Assembly (NCBI GenBank): GCA_019677205.1
Contig: JAAMXY010004273.1
Span: 1 to 23,948 of the forward strand
Length of the DNA: 23,948 nucleotides
Direction of reading: 5' to 3'
Origin: Pinguiococcus pyrenoidosus
Lineage: Eukaryota > Sar > Pinguiophyceae > Pinguiochrysidales > Pinguiochrysidaceae
The position numbers and the translations under genes were made by a program. Shown piece by piece: positions 9,089 to 17,634 of this stretch; positions within the stretch are counted from its first letter, which is position 1; each line of letters opens with the position of its first letter. Below the pieces are notes generated by a model that made no database searches, was not told where the DNA came from, and was given only the letters and a program-made list of their open reading frames with translations.

Positions 9089-11563
9089 TCAGTAGAGGAT
9101 GCCACTGATGTCCGGGAACGGTACGAAGCACAGTATTGCGAAAGCGATGGAGGCCATGGCGACCGCTTTGCGAACAATGCCGACGTCGGTGATCTCGTCC
9201 AGCGCGGGCACGTCCGGATTTCGTTGGAAGAGCATGACGACTATCGCCCAGTTCAAGAGCAGCTGAGAGGATCCGACTGCAGCGGTCGTCTCCGACGAAT
9301 CGAAGAACCCGGAGAACCCCATCACGCCGAGCCCCACAAGCGTCGATATCTGAGCGACATTCCTACCGAATGCGGCGCCGATGGCCCGATTCCCGTCCAG
9401 CCTTCCGACCGGGATCAGGTTCATCGCATTCACAAGCACGCCGACACACCCCGCCAGAAGCGACGGATGCATTCTTATACGATCAATCACAGGCTTGTGG
9501 ATGAGGTCTCCGCCGCGGTCCAACAACGCCGTGAGCCCCGAGATCGGCAGCGACGTGTGCAGAACACCCGCCGGCACCACCGGATAGTTCAAGTAGTCTT
9601 CGACCCCGGCCGACGACTGCTGCATGATCCCAAACGCAACCAGAAGGAGGCTCATCGCCATGCCGCACAGCGGGCCCGCCAACGCCACGTCCACGATTGC
9701 CCGACGATTCGGCGGCAGCTCCGCGAAGCGCGTGATCGACCCAAACGTCGGAGTGGGTGTCTGCAATGACAGCGACGGCAGCTGGACGGGCGGGGCGAGG
9801 CTCACGCCCCATCTGGCTGCGGCAATCGTGTGCATCGCATCGTGCATCAGCGCCGTGGCGCTAAGCCCCGCGAAGAGAGCGAAGAAGATCTTCCCCGCCG
9901 CCGGGTCCTCGTTCGTAAGCTGGGTCATCCAGACCTGATTCTCGGAGAAGACGGAAGAGCTGTACAGCGCGGTCGTGGTTCCTGCAGCCAAGGCGCTCAA
10001 GAGCGTAAGCAGATAGGCGCCGATGCCCGGCTTCACGGGAGAGATATCGCGCGGCAGGATCAGGACGGCTGGCCGCCTGTCGTCGCCGCCAAACTCAAAC
10101 GGAAGCGATTGCGGCGCATTGGGAGTCGTCACCGACTTCCACTCCTCCGCGGTCGGCGGCTCCGGCAGCAGGATCATCTGCAGCCGGGATGAGAGGCCCC
10201 CGCTCTCCACCTTGTCAAACGCCTGCCTCATCTCTGTCACGGCGGCGGACACCGCGCCATCAGACGAGGTGGAGTACACGTTCAGCATCTTCCCACGCAG
10301 GAGCACAAAGAAGGGCGAGTACTCCCTTTCCGAGATCTTGAAGCGCGGTCCGCAGACCTCTGAGACGAAGACGTCGACGTCCCGCTGCGACACGGTGGGA
10401 ATCCCTCCCTTGCGCATCGCGTTGATGGAGCGCAGCCCCACGAGAGATTCCGGCACCCAGAACGGCAGCAGCTGCTCGTCCGTAAGATTGGCAATGCTTG
10501 CGGTCAGAACCGCAGGATCCGAGGTTGGCTCCGGCGGCATCACGGGGCTGGGCGGCGCCGTTTCGACCACCTTCTCGCCGCCGCTGGAGAAGTCCAGGGT
10601 GTTTCTCCACCATGTCAGCAGAGCATTCTCGTTCTGCGAAGCCACCCCTTGATCCTCCCCGTCTTCCGCAGCCTCCTCCTTCTCCCGCGTTGGCGCACTT
10701 GCGGCGGGGGGGAGGGCCTCTCCCCGCGGTGGCGCCTCCTTCGGGCCGCCACGATCCCAAAAGACCACGTCCCCCAAGTCGAGGTCCAGATGGAGCTTGG
10801 CGACGTCTCCCAGGTCCAAGCCCACCTCCCTCTCGGCCTCGTCGAGGTAGACCATTCCAACGGGAATATTCCGACGCCGCAGCTCACTCCGCAGCGCTCT
10901 CGCCGCGTCCCTGTCGTGCTTGGATTGGAGGACGACCAGGCGGTAGCACAGCTTGAGAAGCATGAGAGCCTCCTCATCGGAGGGCTCCTTCGCGGCAAGC
11001 TTCTGCAGCTCGAAGAGCGTGTTCGCGCGCAATTGATAGCACTCCTTTGCCAGCATCTCCTCGGCCGCCTCCGTCTTCCCCTGGGCAGCGACAAACTTCT
11101 CGCGATACTCGACAGCTAGATCCCTCTCGACGGCGTATCTCTCCCGCTTGAGGCGCACCACTTCGCGCTCCCTCTGCACCACCTCCTCCTCTGCGGCCAA
11201 GAGCGCGCGAAGCTGCTCATTCCGCTCCTTGCCAACCTCGATGTCCATCTTCAGAAGACGCAGAGCCGCTGCGTCTTGCACGTCCCGGATGGGTTCTGTT
11301 GTCCCCACGGAAGAAGTTTCTCCGGCCCCGCCCTCCGGAGCCACGATAGGCAGCACCTCGTCCTCGTCGGGCTCTTCCAGAAGCTTAGACTGCTCCGACA
11401 CGTCATCGCCCTTGCTCTGGAACCACTTCTTCCGCCCAAACAAGCTTAGATGAGTCGCGCTTCGCGACCTAACCAAGGGCCCTTGGAAGGCCGCCGCGAA
11501 GCGAACGAACAGCGAAACGGACGCGAGCAAGATCAGCAGCGACCTTGTCGACGAACAAAGCAT
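9089..11563 (-). CDS. EGY-like plastid site-2 protease homologue (M50), HExxH changed to HDxxH
   Basis: Single-exon gene, 824 aa. EGY proteins are thylakoid/plastid intramembrane zinc metalloproteases, or pseudoproteases such as EGY3. N-terminal signal peptide (residues 5-24) is followed by AAAFQGP at 23-29, then a basic Ser/Arg-rich stretch: a bipartite complex-plastid presequence. Residues 95-260 are charged, helical and probably coiled-coil. Residues 355-510 hold the soluble EGY domain. From about 513 there are some seven or eight hydrophobic segments. Core features match EGY: PPVQLPSLSL then FGSITRF, DVALAGPLCG, and NLIPVGRLDG at 715-724 (the NxxPxxxLDG metal-ligand motif is intact). The first zinc motif reads ALMHDAMH at 571-578, so the catalytic Glu of HExxH is Asp. 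It keeps all the likely metal ligands but may be inactive or altered. Minus-strand neighbour TrhO lies 439 bp upstream. Confidence 0.88.
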   Translation of the reverse strand: MLCSSTRSLLILLASVSLFVRFAAAFQGPLVRSRSATHLSLFGRKKWFQSKGDDVSEQSKLLEEPDEDEVLPIVAPEGGAGETSSVGTTEPIRDVQDAAALRLLKMDIEVGKERNEQLRALLAAEEEVVQREREVVRLKRERYAVERDLAVEYREKFVAAQGKTEAAEEMLAKECYQLRANTLFELQKLAAKEPSDEEALMLLKLCYRLVVLQSKHDRDAARALRSELRRRNIPVGMVYLDEAEREVGLDLGDVAKLHLDLDLGDVVFWDRGGPKEAPPRGEALPPAASAPTREKEEAAEDGEDQGVASQNENALLTWWRNTLDFSSGGEKVVETAPPSPVMPPEPTSDPAVLTASIANLTDEQLLPFWVPESLVGLRSINAMRKGGIPTVSQRDVDVFVSEVCGPRFKISEREYSPFFVLLRGKMLNVYSTSSDGAVSAAVTEMRQAFDKVESGGLSSRLQMILLPEPPTAEEWKSVTTPNAPQSLPFEFGGDDRRPAVLILPRDISPVKPGIGAYLLTLLSALAAGTTTALYSSSVFSENQVWMTQLTNEDPAAGKIFFALFAGLSATALMHDAMHTIAAARWGVSLAPPVQLPSLSLQTPTPTFGSITRFAELPPNRRAIVDVALAGPLCGMAMSLLLVAFGIMQQSSAGVEDYLNYPVVPAGVLHTSLPISGLTALLDRGGDLIHKPVIDRIRMHPSLLAGCVGVLVNAMNLIPVGRLDGNRAIGAAFGRNVAQISTLVGLGVMGFSGFFDSSETTAAVGSSQLLLNWAIVVMLFQRNPDVPALDEITDVGIVRKAVAMASIAFAILCFVPFPDISGILY

Positions 11564-12002
11564 GATCCCGACCCGAACGGAACGCGCAGCGTGGACGCAA
11601 GGCGTGTGGCGTGGCCCGCTCGTGCGAAAAAAGGCAACAGGCTGGTGGCGAGGTTGAACAAATGCGCCGGAACGCTCCGGCGCCGATCAGCATTTGCCGG
11701 AATCGCGATCTTTTCCAGCCGTTTCGGAGGGATCCGCGGCTGAGCAAGGATCGAAAGCGACGATCGAGTCTACAGGATCGATCTTGAAATGTCAGATCAG
11801 ATCAGAGCAGACGCAGCGTGAGGGGAATCCGTCTGTCGCGAATTGCGCCGCACGGCGACGACACTTTGACGACGCGTTGATTCTGACGACACTTTGACGA
11901 CGCGTTGATTCTGACGATGCTTTGACGACACTTTGGCGATGCGACGAGGATATATCGTGATAGGCTTGGGAGGCTTCACACACAGGCTTTAGAAGTATCT
12001 GT
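11564..12002. other. intergenic region between two minus-strand genes (EGY-like promoter)
   Basis: 439 bp between the TrhO stop and the EGY-like start. It should hold the TrhO 3' end and the EGY-like promoter. It contains a 28-bp minisatellite (11859-11941) and short GATCA repeats near 11792-11808. I see no coding region. Confidence 0.6.
11859..11941. repeat. 28-bp tandem repeat, two perfect copies plus a diverged third
   Basis: Two identical 28-mers beginning CGACACTTTGACGACGCG (11859-11886 and 11887-11914), followed by a degenerate copy to about 11941. Internally it is built from smaller CTTTGACGAC units. Confidence 0.92.
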
Positions 12003-13137
12003 TTAGGCTTTGGGGACTTCAATTCGCTTAACCGCGCGCTTGGTGCCCCAGAAACCCCAGCAATCACCACGGCATGCCACCTCGCCACACGAACGGCATT
12101 TCCTCCTACCACTGCTTTCCGACCCGCTCCTTTGGCGCTTGCTCTTCTGGCGTTCACTACTCTGGCTCTCGCTGTTGCTTCCATCGCATTCTCCGCTCTG
12201 CAAGGCACCACCATCCAACGGCGCGGCGGCGTCCCCGAAACGTCCTCTCAAGACATCTCTTACGCGATCGATCTGTCGACTCAAGGTCCGTCGTCTGTTC
12301 CGAAATTCCTTCCCCTTCCTGATCTTGTCCAGCTCCGTCTCCAGCTGCTCCTTCTGCCGTCGCAACGAATCGTCGCTGAACTTCTCCAAGCTGCCGAAGT
12401 ACATGGTTCTGAGGTAGGTGTGAGTTTCGCAGTGGTACTCCCCTGGATAGAAGACGGGCGTCAGTCCACAGCAATCGAACCAAACCCGAAAATAAGACAT
12501 CCAAGAAAGCAAAGACGTCCAAGAAAGCAAAGACACCCAAAAAAGCAACACAGCAAGAGAGAGCAATCACGTACCGTCCAACGTAGTTCGGCAGTCATCA
12601 CAAGCCAGACAAGGCTCTCTACATACTACACAGACTGCGTCTGGGTGGAAGATGTCGTGCGCCTTGGCGCAGTAGAGGCACTTGCCAACCACCGAGCCTC
12701 GATCCGTTGCGGGGGCGTCGCTGCCTTCCTGTATCGCTTGTCCATTTCCAGCATCCGCTGCCTCGCCGGCACCAGTAAAGTCAGCGGTCCGCATCGACCC
12801 CCTGCGGTCGAAGACGAACATCTTGCCCTTCCAGAAACCGCCCGCGTCGCCAAGGTCTTCCTGGAACCGATGGATGCCGCCGTGAAGGTGCTCGACAGAC
12901 TTCGCAACGCCTCGTCTCCTGAGTAGGGCGCTGGCCTTCTCGCATCGCACGCCGCCCGTGCAATACATGAGCACGCGCTTGTCGCGCAGCTTCGACTGCG
13001 TCTCGCCGCTGTCTAGCCAGCGGGCGAACTCGGAGAAGTGCTTGGTCTTGGGATCCAAGGCGCCTTCGAAGTGTCCAATAGCTGTCTCCCGCACATTCCG
13101 CACGTCGATGAGCACCGCATCATCCTACGAAAGCACG

Positions 13138-13186
<49 letters not shown>

Positions 13187-13728
13187 TATCTGTGCTTGCT
13201 TTCTCAACATCGACCACTAGCCTCTGCAACCCGCTTCCTGCCTCACCATCCGGGCTGCTTCGAGCCAATCCGCCGGGGAAAGGTATCCCTGAGCCGTCTC
13301 CTCGATGGGAATCGAGTCCAGCACGTCGCCGCCGGCGATGAGATGCTTCACGCGTCGAAGGCGGAGATCGGGAAAGGGGTTCGTGTCACTCGTCGTCCTG
13401 GACGACTTGATATCGCTTTCCGCCAAGCCCAGCGCTTTGATCTACGGCGGCGGCCGTCAGGGTCTTCGTCCAGAGATACCACGCCGTCCGAGAGTGGCGC
13501 CACACTTACGTCCAGCAGCTGTGCGAGAAAGTGCTGCATCGGCGCCTCGGGAGCGGCGAGGTTGCCGTTGACGCCCTCTTCGGCGAGGAGGATTCTGCCG
13601 GAGAGGCCCTCCGCGCTGTCCATCGCATCTTGAAGCTGCTGCGCCACCGCGTCCACCTCCGCAAGACGCACGTAGCGGTAGAACAAAACGATGTGGAACG
13701 CCTCGGCGTCATCAGAGACATCCGCCAT
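12003..13728 (-). CDS. TrhO/YceA-type rhodanese-domain protein (tRNA uridine hydroxylase family)
   Basis: Bacterial TrhO makes 5-hydroxyuridine at the tRNA wobble base; eukaryotic members (TSTD2-like) are less understood. Proposed CDS: complement(join(12003-12442, 12575-13124, 13247-13441, 13510-13728)), 467 aa. Introns are 132, 122 and 68 nt with phases 1, 0 and 0. The N-terminal domain begins with the family signature FYRYVRLAEVDAV and GLSGRILLAEEGVNGNLAA (about 14-58). PFPDLRLRRVKHLI and GYLSPADW follow. The rhodanese domain (about 139-235) contains AVLIDVRNVRETAIGHFEGA and active-site YCTGGVRCEKASALL, with the catalytic Cys at about 193. A Cys-rich zinc-binding block follows (CLYCAKAHD, CVVCREPCLACDDC, YHCETH). 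The C-terminus is a basic, helical Ser-rich stretch ending in RKCRSCGEVACRGDCWGFWG. Two introns carry repeats. It is head-to-head with the plastid thioredoxin-like gene. No plastid presequence is visible. Confidence 0.9.
12494..12547. repeat. 18-bp tandem repeat in TrhO intron 3
   Basis: Three copies of an 18-mer, AAGACATCCAAGAAAGCA and close variants, at 12494-12511, 12512-12529 and 12530-12547. They lie within the 132-nt last intron of the TrhO-like gene; on the sense strand this is pyrimidine-rich. Confidence 0.9.
13138..13186. repeat. (TCA)16 microsatellite in TrhO intron 2
   Basis: Sixteen uninterrupted TCA triplets on the plus strand (TGA on the sense strand of the gene). They lie inside the 122-nt intron 13125-13246, very close to its 3' splice site. 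Length is likely to vary between strains. Confidence 0.95.
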
Positions 13729-13877
13729 TCTTCTCTCAAGCGTTCACTGCGGCGTCTTCCCGCTCTTCCCTCTCTTCCCTCAACTTGTTTTGTCGAGAAC
13801 CTCCGCCGCCGCGTGCGCCCGCTTGAAACGGACAGAGGCGAGAAGGTCGCAGGCGCGAGATTCGGCGCAACGAGCAC
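13729..13877. promoter_or_regulatory. short shared promoter, TrhO-like / plastid thioredoxin-like
   Basis: Only 149 bp separate two head-to-head ATGs, so the promoters must overlap. It contains a pyrimidine-rich CTTCCCGCTCTTCCCTCTCT-type stretch. No TATA box is seen. Confidence 0.55.
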
Positions 13878-14459
13878 ATGGCGCCACCTTCCCTTCGCGC
13901 GTGGCTTCTCTTGGCGACTCTGTGCGGGCTGCCGAGAAGGGCCGCGGCGTTCCGCTCGGGAGTGCAGCGGCGGAGTCTGCGGAGAACCTTTGCGGATGCG
14001 TCGGTATTGGCGTCGACGCCGTTGCGAGCGCAGAAGGCGGAGGAGTTTGAAGATGTGTACTACGAGGAATGCAGCTTCTACGCCGACGCCACGGCCTGCG
14101 CCATGGAGACCCTGATCGATGTGACGTCGCAGGAGCAATTCGACTTCATCATCTCTCATGCGGCGGGCGCCGACCCTCTCAGTCCGGACCAGAAGCCGCA
14201 CAAGATGGTGATGCTCATGGTGCACGCGACGTGGTGTCGCAAGTGCAAGTACCTGATGAAGCAGTACCTCAAGGTGGCCAAGGCGCACCCGGAAGTGCTG
14301 TGTCTCAAGCTCAACCTCGCGACCAACGCGGAGGTCGGCAAGAGCCTCGGGATCCGGGGAGTGCCTCTCTTCATCATCTACAAGGCGGGGAAACGAATAG
14401 ATCACTTCTACGCGGAGAATGCGGACGATCTGGAAGAGCAAGTGGAAGATAACGTGTAG
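13878..14459 (+). CDS. plastid-targeted thioredoxin-fold protein (WCRKC)
   Basis: Single exon, 193 aa. Residues 1-24 form a signal peptide (RAWLLLATLCGLPRRAAA) followed by AAAFRSG at 22-28. A Ser/Arg-rich, Ala-rich transit-like segment continues to about 52. This is the same A-F arrangement as in the EGY-like protein and predicts complex-plastid import. The thioredoxin fold covers about 78-193: MVMLMVHATWCRKCKYLMKQY with the redox motif WCRKC at 119-123, then a beta strand LCLKLNLATN, the cis-Pro loop RGVPLFIIYKAGK, and the final helix ending in VEDNV. CRKC replaces canonical CGPC, which usually marks specialised plastid thioredoxin-like proteins (WCRKC-type in plants). Disulfide reductase activity is inferred, and the partner is unknown. 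It is tail-to-tail with TFIIF-beta, with 112 bp between the stop codons. Confidence 0.85.
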   Translation: MAPPSLRAWLLLATLCGLPRRAAAFRSGVQRRSLRRTFADASVLASTPLRAQKAEEFEDVYYEECSFYADATACAMETLIDVTSQEQFDFIISHAAGADPLSPDQKPHKMVMLMVHATWCRKCKYLMKQYLKVAKAHPEVLCLKLNLATNAEVGKSLGIRGVPLFIIYKAGKRIDHFYAENADDLEEQVEDNV

Positions 14460-14571
14460 GCAGAGCTGTTGTCGGTGCCTTTGTGCCGTTGTGAATCCTG
14501 GGGATGGCACAACCAGGCCGGGAAGCAGGCAGAGAGAAGAAAGCCAGCGGGAGAGACACCAAACGGTCTGC

Positions 14572-15480
14572 CTAGGACTCGCTTGTCTTCCTGTAGTTCT
14601 CTAGTTCGCCGACAAACTCCGGCTTCACTTCCCACCGGCCGCGGAACTCGCCACTCGTGTGATACTCTGCATATTTCTTCAGCACGGTCTTGAGCCGGTC
14701 CTCGGACTGATTGATCTGCCCATTGATCATCTTGAGCGTCAACCGCGGCTCCTGCGCGAAGCACGCGAAGATGTGATCCTTCATGGCCTCCGGGTCCATC
14801 TTCTCCTCAGGCCGGCGACGCTTCCGACTTCGGAGGTCTCCCCCACGGATCGTCGCCGCGAAAGTGGGGGTGCTGAGCTCCAGAGTCTCCCGCTGCAGCT
14901 TCCACACCTCCTGCTCCGTGACCAGCAAGCCTACCTTCTTCTGCTCTTCCTCTCGCAGATGCTTCGTGAGCGCCTCTTCCCTCTCGCGGTCGCTCTTCAG
15001 CGTGAACTTCTGCGTCACGCGGCCCTCAAAAACTCCCGTCCGCTCGTACAGCTTCGCCTTCTGCTCCGGCGTGAGCCCCGGCTTCACCACCGGCTTCTTC
15101 GCAGGCGTCACTTGGAAGGCCGCTGTGTGCTCCAGACTGTGCTGCGCCACCACCGTGGCAGACACGTCCCCGTCCCCGCTATCTCCGCCGCTCTTCGCCC
15201 CGGGAGCGGCGTTCAGGGTGGCGTCGTAGACGACGTTTCCGTTGACCTGCGTCACGATGTCCAAGATCCCCAGGGACGACCCGGCCGGAGCGTCCATCCA
15301 GGTCTCGGCGATGTTCTGGCCGACCTGCAGAGGGCGGAGCGAGAAGCGAGTCGGCAAGGGTGGAGATGGCACGGCGGAAGAGGCGCGAAGAGGGAGAAAG
15401 ACCTTCACTAGCCACAGCTCCACGCCGTCGTCCCCACGACTCAGCAGCTCCACACGGGGATCCACAGTCTTCTCGCCCAT
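14572..15480 (-). CDS. GTF2F2: transcription initiation factor IIF, beta subunit (RAP30)
   Basis: TFIIF-beta binds RNA polymerase II and recruits it to the preinitiation complex. Proposed CDS: complement(join(14572-15324, 15403-15480)), 276 aa. Exon 1 (26 codons) ends in VELWLVK and exon 2 begins VGQNIAETWMDA, rebuilding the family signature WLVKVPxxLxxxW. The N-terminal dimerisation barrel continues with LGILDIVT. The linker holds ALTKHLREEEQKKVGLL, and a basic RSRKRRRPEEK patch precedes the C-terminal winged helix (about 200-265: DHIFACFAQEPRLTLKMI, EFRGRWEVKPEFV). The 78-nt intron is in frame and free of stops, so the unspliced reading adds 26 residues. The ATG at 15480 was chosen because the open frame above it has no family similarity. 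Divergent to the pectinacetylesterase gene. Confidence 0.88.
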   Translation of the reverse strand: MGEKTVDPRVELLSRGDDGVELWLVKVFLPLRASSAVPSPPLPTRFSLRPLQVGQNIAETWMDAPAGSSLGILDIVTQVNGNVVYDATLNAAPGAKSGGDSGDGDVSATVVAQHSLEHTAAFQVTPAKKPVVKPGLTPEQKAKLYERTGVFEGRVTQKFTLKSDREREEALTKHLREEEQKKVGLLVTEQEVWKLQRETLELSTPTFAATIRGGDLRSRKRRRPEEKMDPEAMKDHIFACFAQEPRLTLKMINGQINQSEDRLKTVLKKYAEYHTSGEFRGRWEVKPEFVGELENYRKTSES

Positions 15481-15936
15481 ATCGCTGGCGACGACAGCTC
15501 CGCCGAGCTTGGCGATGCGGAGCTCGCGGTGGACGACCGGACGGTGAAAGCCGGAGGGAGAGGCTGCCGCAGGTGTCTTGGGACTTGACTTTTTAAAATA
15601 TTGTGATTGGTCGGGTTTGTGATGGTTTGTGAGAGATTTTACTACATATTTTACATAAAGAATATCCCGTCCCGCCAACCCGATGCCTGGTAGCTGGGGG
15701 TTTTGAATGAAGTTGACGTTTGAGAGAATAGTTGAAATGCATCTTTGATGATTCCTATGATCGCGTAACTTCGAGGCTTGGACACTTCCAATTGGCTGTA
15801 GAGTCGCCAGATTCAATGTCCGCGCTCCGCTCTTCCCCATGCTACAGCTGCAGAACTCCGCGCGGCGCAAGCAGTTGATTTGATCCGTTAACTGCAACAA
15901 AGAGCGCCACAGCGCCACAAGAGGCGTCAAACCGCC
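15481..15936. promoter_or_regulatory. shared divergent promoter, TFIIF-beta / pectinacetylesterase
   Basis: 456 bp between opposing start codons. The central part (about 15588-15665) is clearly AT-rich against GC-rich flanks, with a TTTTTAAAATATT element near 15590 and an inverted CCAAT box (GATTGG) at about 15604. A second CCAATTGG palindrome lies near 15787. These are candidate core elements for one or both genes; no gene is seen within it. Confidence 0.5.
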
Positions 15937-17634
15937 ATGATTTTGGCTCTCGTGCTCCTGGCGGCCTCTGTGCAGGCCTCGGGCAAGGAGGAGCTGTTCA
16001 CCCATGCGGCGGCGCAGAGACTCTTTGAGCAGATTGGCTTGGGCTTCGCGCCGTCCGCTCGCTCTTCGCCCGTTGTACAGGACGACAACCCTTTCACGGT
16101 GCGTTTTGGCGCGCTCTTTGCCGCGCCACACAAGTGTCTCAAAGAAGGGCAACATTTGCAGCTGGAGATGATTCCACAGGACCTGTCCAAGTCGCTCCAC
16201 TCGCAGTGCCTCGACGGCTCCGGCTACGGATACTACGTGAGGAGGGCGCTGTCACCGAGCGCACAGGACAAGTGGGTGTTGTACTTGCAAGGGGGGGGGC
16301 TGTGCGTGACTCAGGTGGACTGCGAGGCCAGGCTGAAGGGCGACCAGGTACAAGGGTCTCGACTTGCGCATGTGGCAAGTTGAGCTTTAGTGACACCACC
16401 CGACAGGGGAGCTCCACTTGGTGGCAGCCGATGATGGGGGACAAGGACAATGTGGTGTCTCGGGACGAGAGGAACCCCTACCATGACTGGAACCATGTCT
16501 ATCTCAAGTACGTACTCGCGAGAGCGTTTCCCTTTGTCGGAGCATGAGATGTGGAATCGAAGAACACGGAAGGTGACGGATTGACATGCAGGTACTGCAG
16601 CGGCGACACCTGGACGGGAACCAACGAAAAGCGGCCGGGCGCCTTCTCGCTGTACTTCTCCGGCTTCAACAACATCCTCGCGACCGTTGCTGCGCTCCGG
16701 AGGCATCACAATTTTGACGCGGCGAGCGACCTTGTCTTTGCGGGCTCCTCCGCCGGGGCCATTGGTGTCAACAACAACTGTGACTTCATGGCGGCGCTGC
16801 TGGAGGGGGTCAACGTGCGATGCGTCTCCGTGTCCGGGCTCTTCTTTCCACGGGGCACGAATGCGCTCTGGCTAGATCGCATCGGCGTTGGCAACCTCAC
16901 AGCAGAGATTGGGTCGTTCTATGTCACAACCCTGTTCAACAGTCATCTCGACGAGTCCTGCCTCCTGCACGCGCGCGGTAAGCTGTCGCAGGCGCACCCT
17001 CCACGTCAACGTTGTTTGCTTCTGCGCTGTGTTGACCTTATCGTAACCGCAGAGCATGGGGACCCGGGCTTCCTTTGCTGGAACGCGGCGTACCTGGTTC
17101 CGCACATCGGCACCAAAATCTTCTTCGCGCAGAACATGTGGGACAGCATCCAGATTCGGCAGATTCTCTGCAGGAAGGACATTCACTACGCCCGGTGTCC
17201 GGAGCAGTTCTTGTACGATTTCAAGCGGAACACCATCGAGACGGTGGGTCCTTCGTCCGTGGTGCAATGGCTTTGCCGCGTGGTCCAACTGGCTGCTTTC
17301 CGTACAGATCGACCTCGTTGCCCAAGGACGAGACGACGTGGGCTACTGGATACCAAGCTGCTTCGCACACGAGCAGAACATGTGCGTCCTGACAGAGACA
17401 ATCGTCAACGACTACGGGCTTGGCGAGGTAGTCCGCGGTCCTCTTCGGTCAGCAAGTGAGCATCCCGAGAGGCTGAGCGCTAACAGGTGGACAACGATCC
17501 AGGCCTTACGCGAGTGGGAGGACGAGAGCACCCCGGCACCTCGACTCATCGATTCCTGTGTCAGCTCGCTCCCTGGAGTGGAACCCTGCAACCCGTCCTG
17601 CCATGGCTGCGGACCAGAGACGCCAGGGCGGTGA
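15937..17634 (+). CDS. secreted pectinacetylesterase/Notum-family hydrolase
   Basis: Carboxylesterase family that removes acetyl groups from polysaccharides (plants) or palmitoleate from Wnt (Notum). Proposed CDS: join(15937-16347, 16407-16507, 16592-16977, 17053-17243, 17308-17427, 17503-17634), 446 aa. Introns are 59, 84, 75, 64 and 75 nt, and all phases agree. Signal peptide MILALVLLAASVQASG. CLDGSGYGYYVRR and WVLYLQGGGLC form the family start and oxyanion region; YLKYCSGDTWTG is restored across intron 2. The nucleophile elbow FAGSSAGAIG has Ser at about 224. IPSCFAHEQ supplies the candidate His. The C-terminus RLID...PCNPSCHGC matches the plant PAE ending. The last two introns were placed by aligning SCFAHEQ...ALREW with Notum SCLSHE...ALHCW and are the least certain. 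Substrate is unknown; an algal cell-wall or mucilage polysaccharide is an inference. Confidence 0.87.

Noticed and set aside
13506-14510. 334-aa minus ORF over the thioredoxin-like gene
   Set aside because: Antisense of a clear thioredoxin domain and the TrhO exon; low-complexity Arg-rich.
15481-16200. Upstream in-frame extension of the TFIIF-beta reading frame to 16200
   Set aside because: The extension overlaps the esterase first exon antisense and has no family similarity; the ATG at 15480 is followed at once by conserved sequence.
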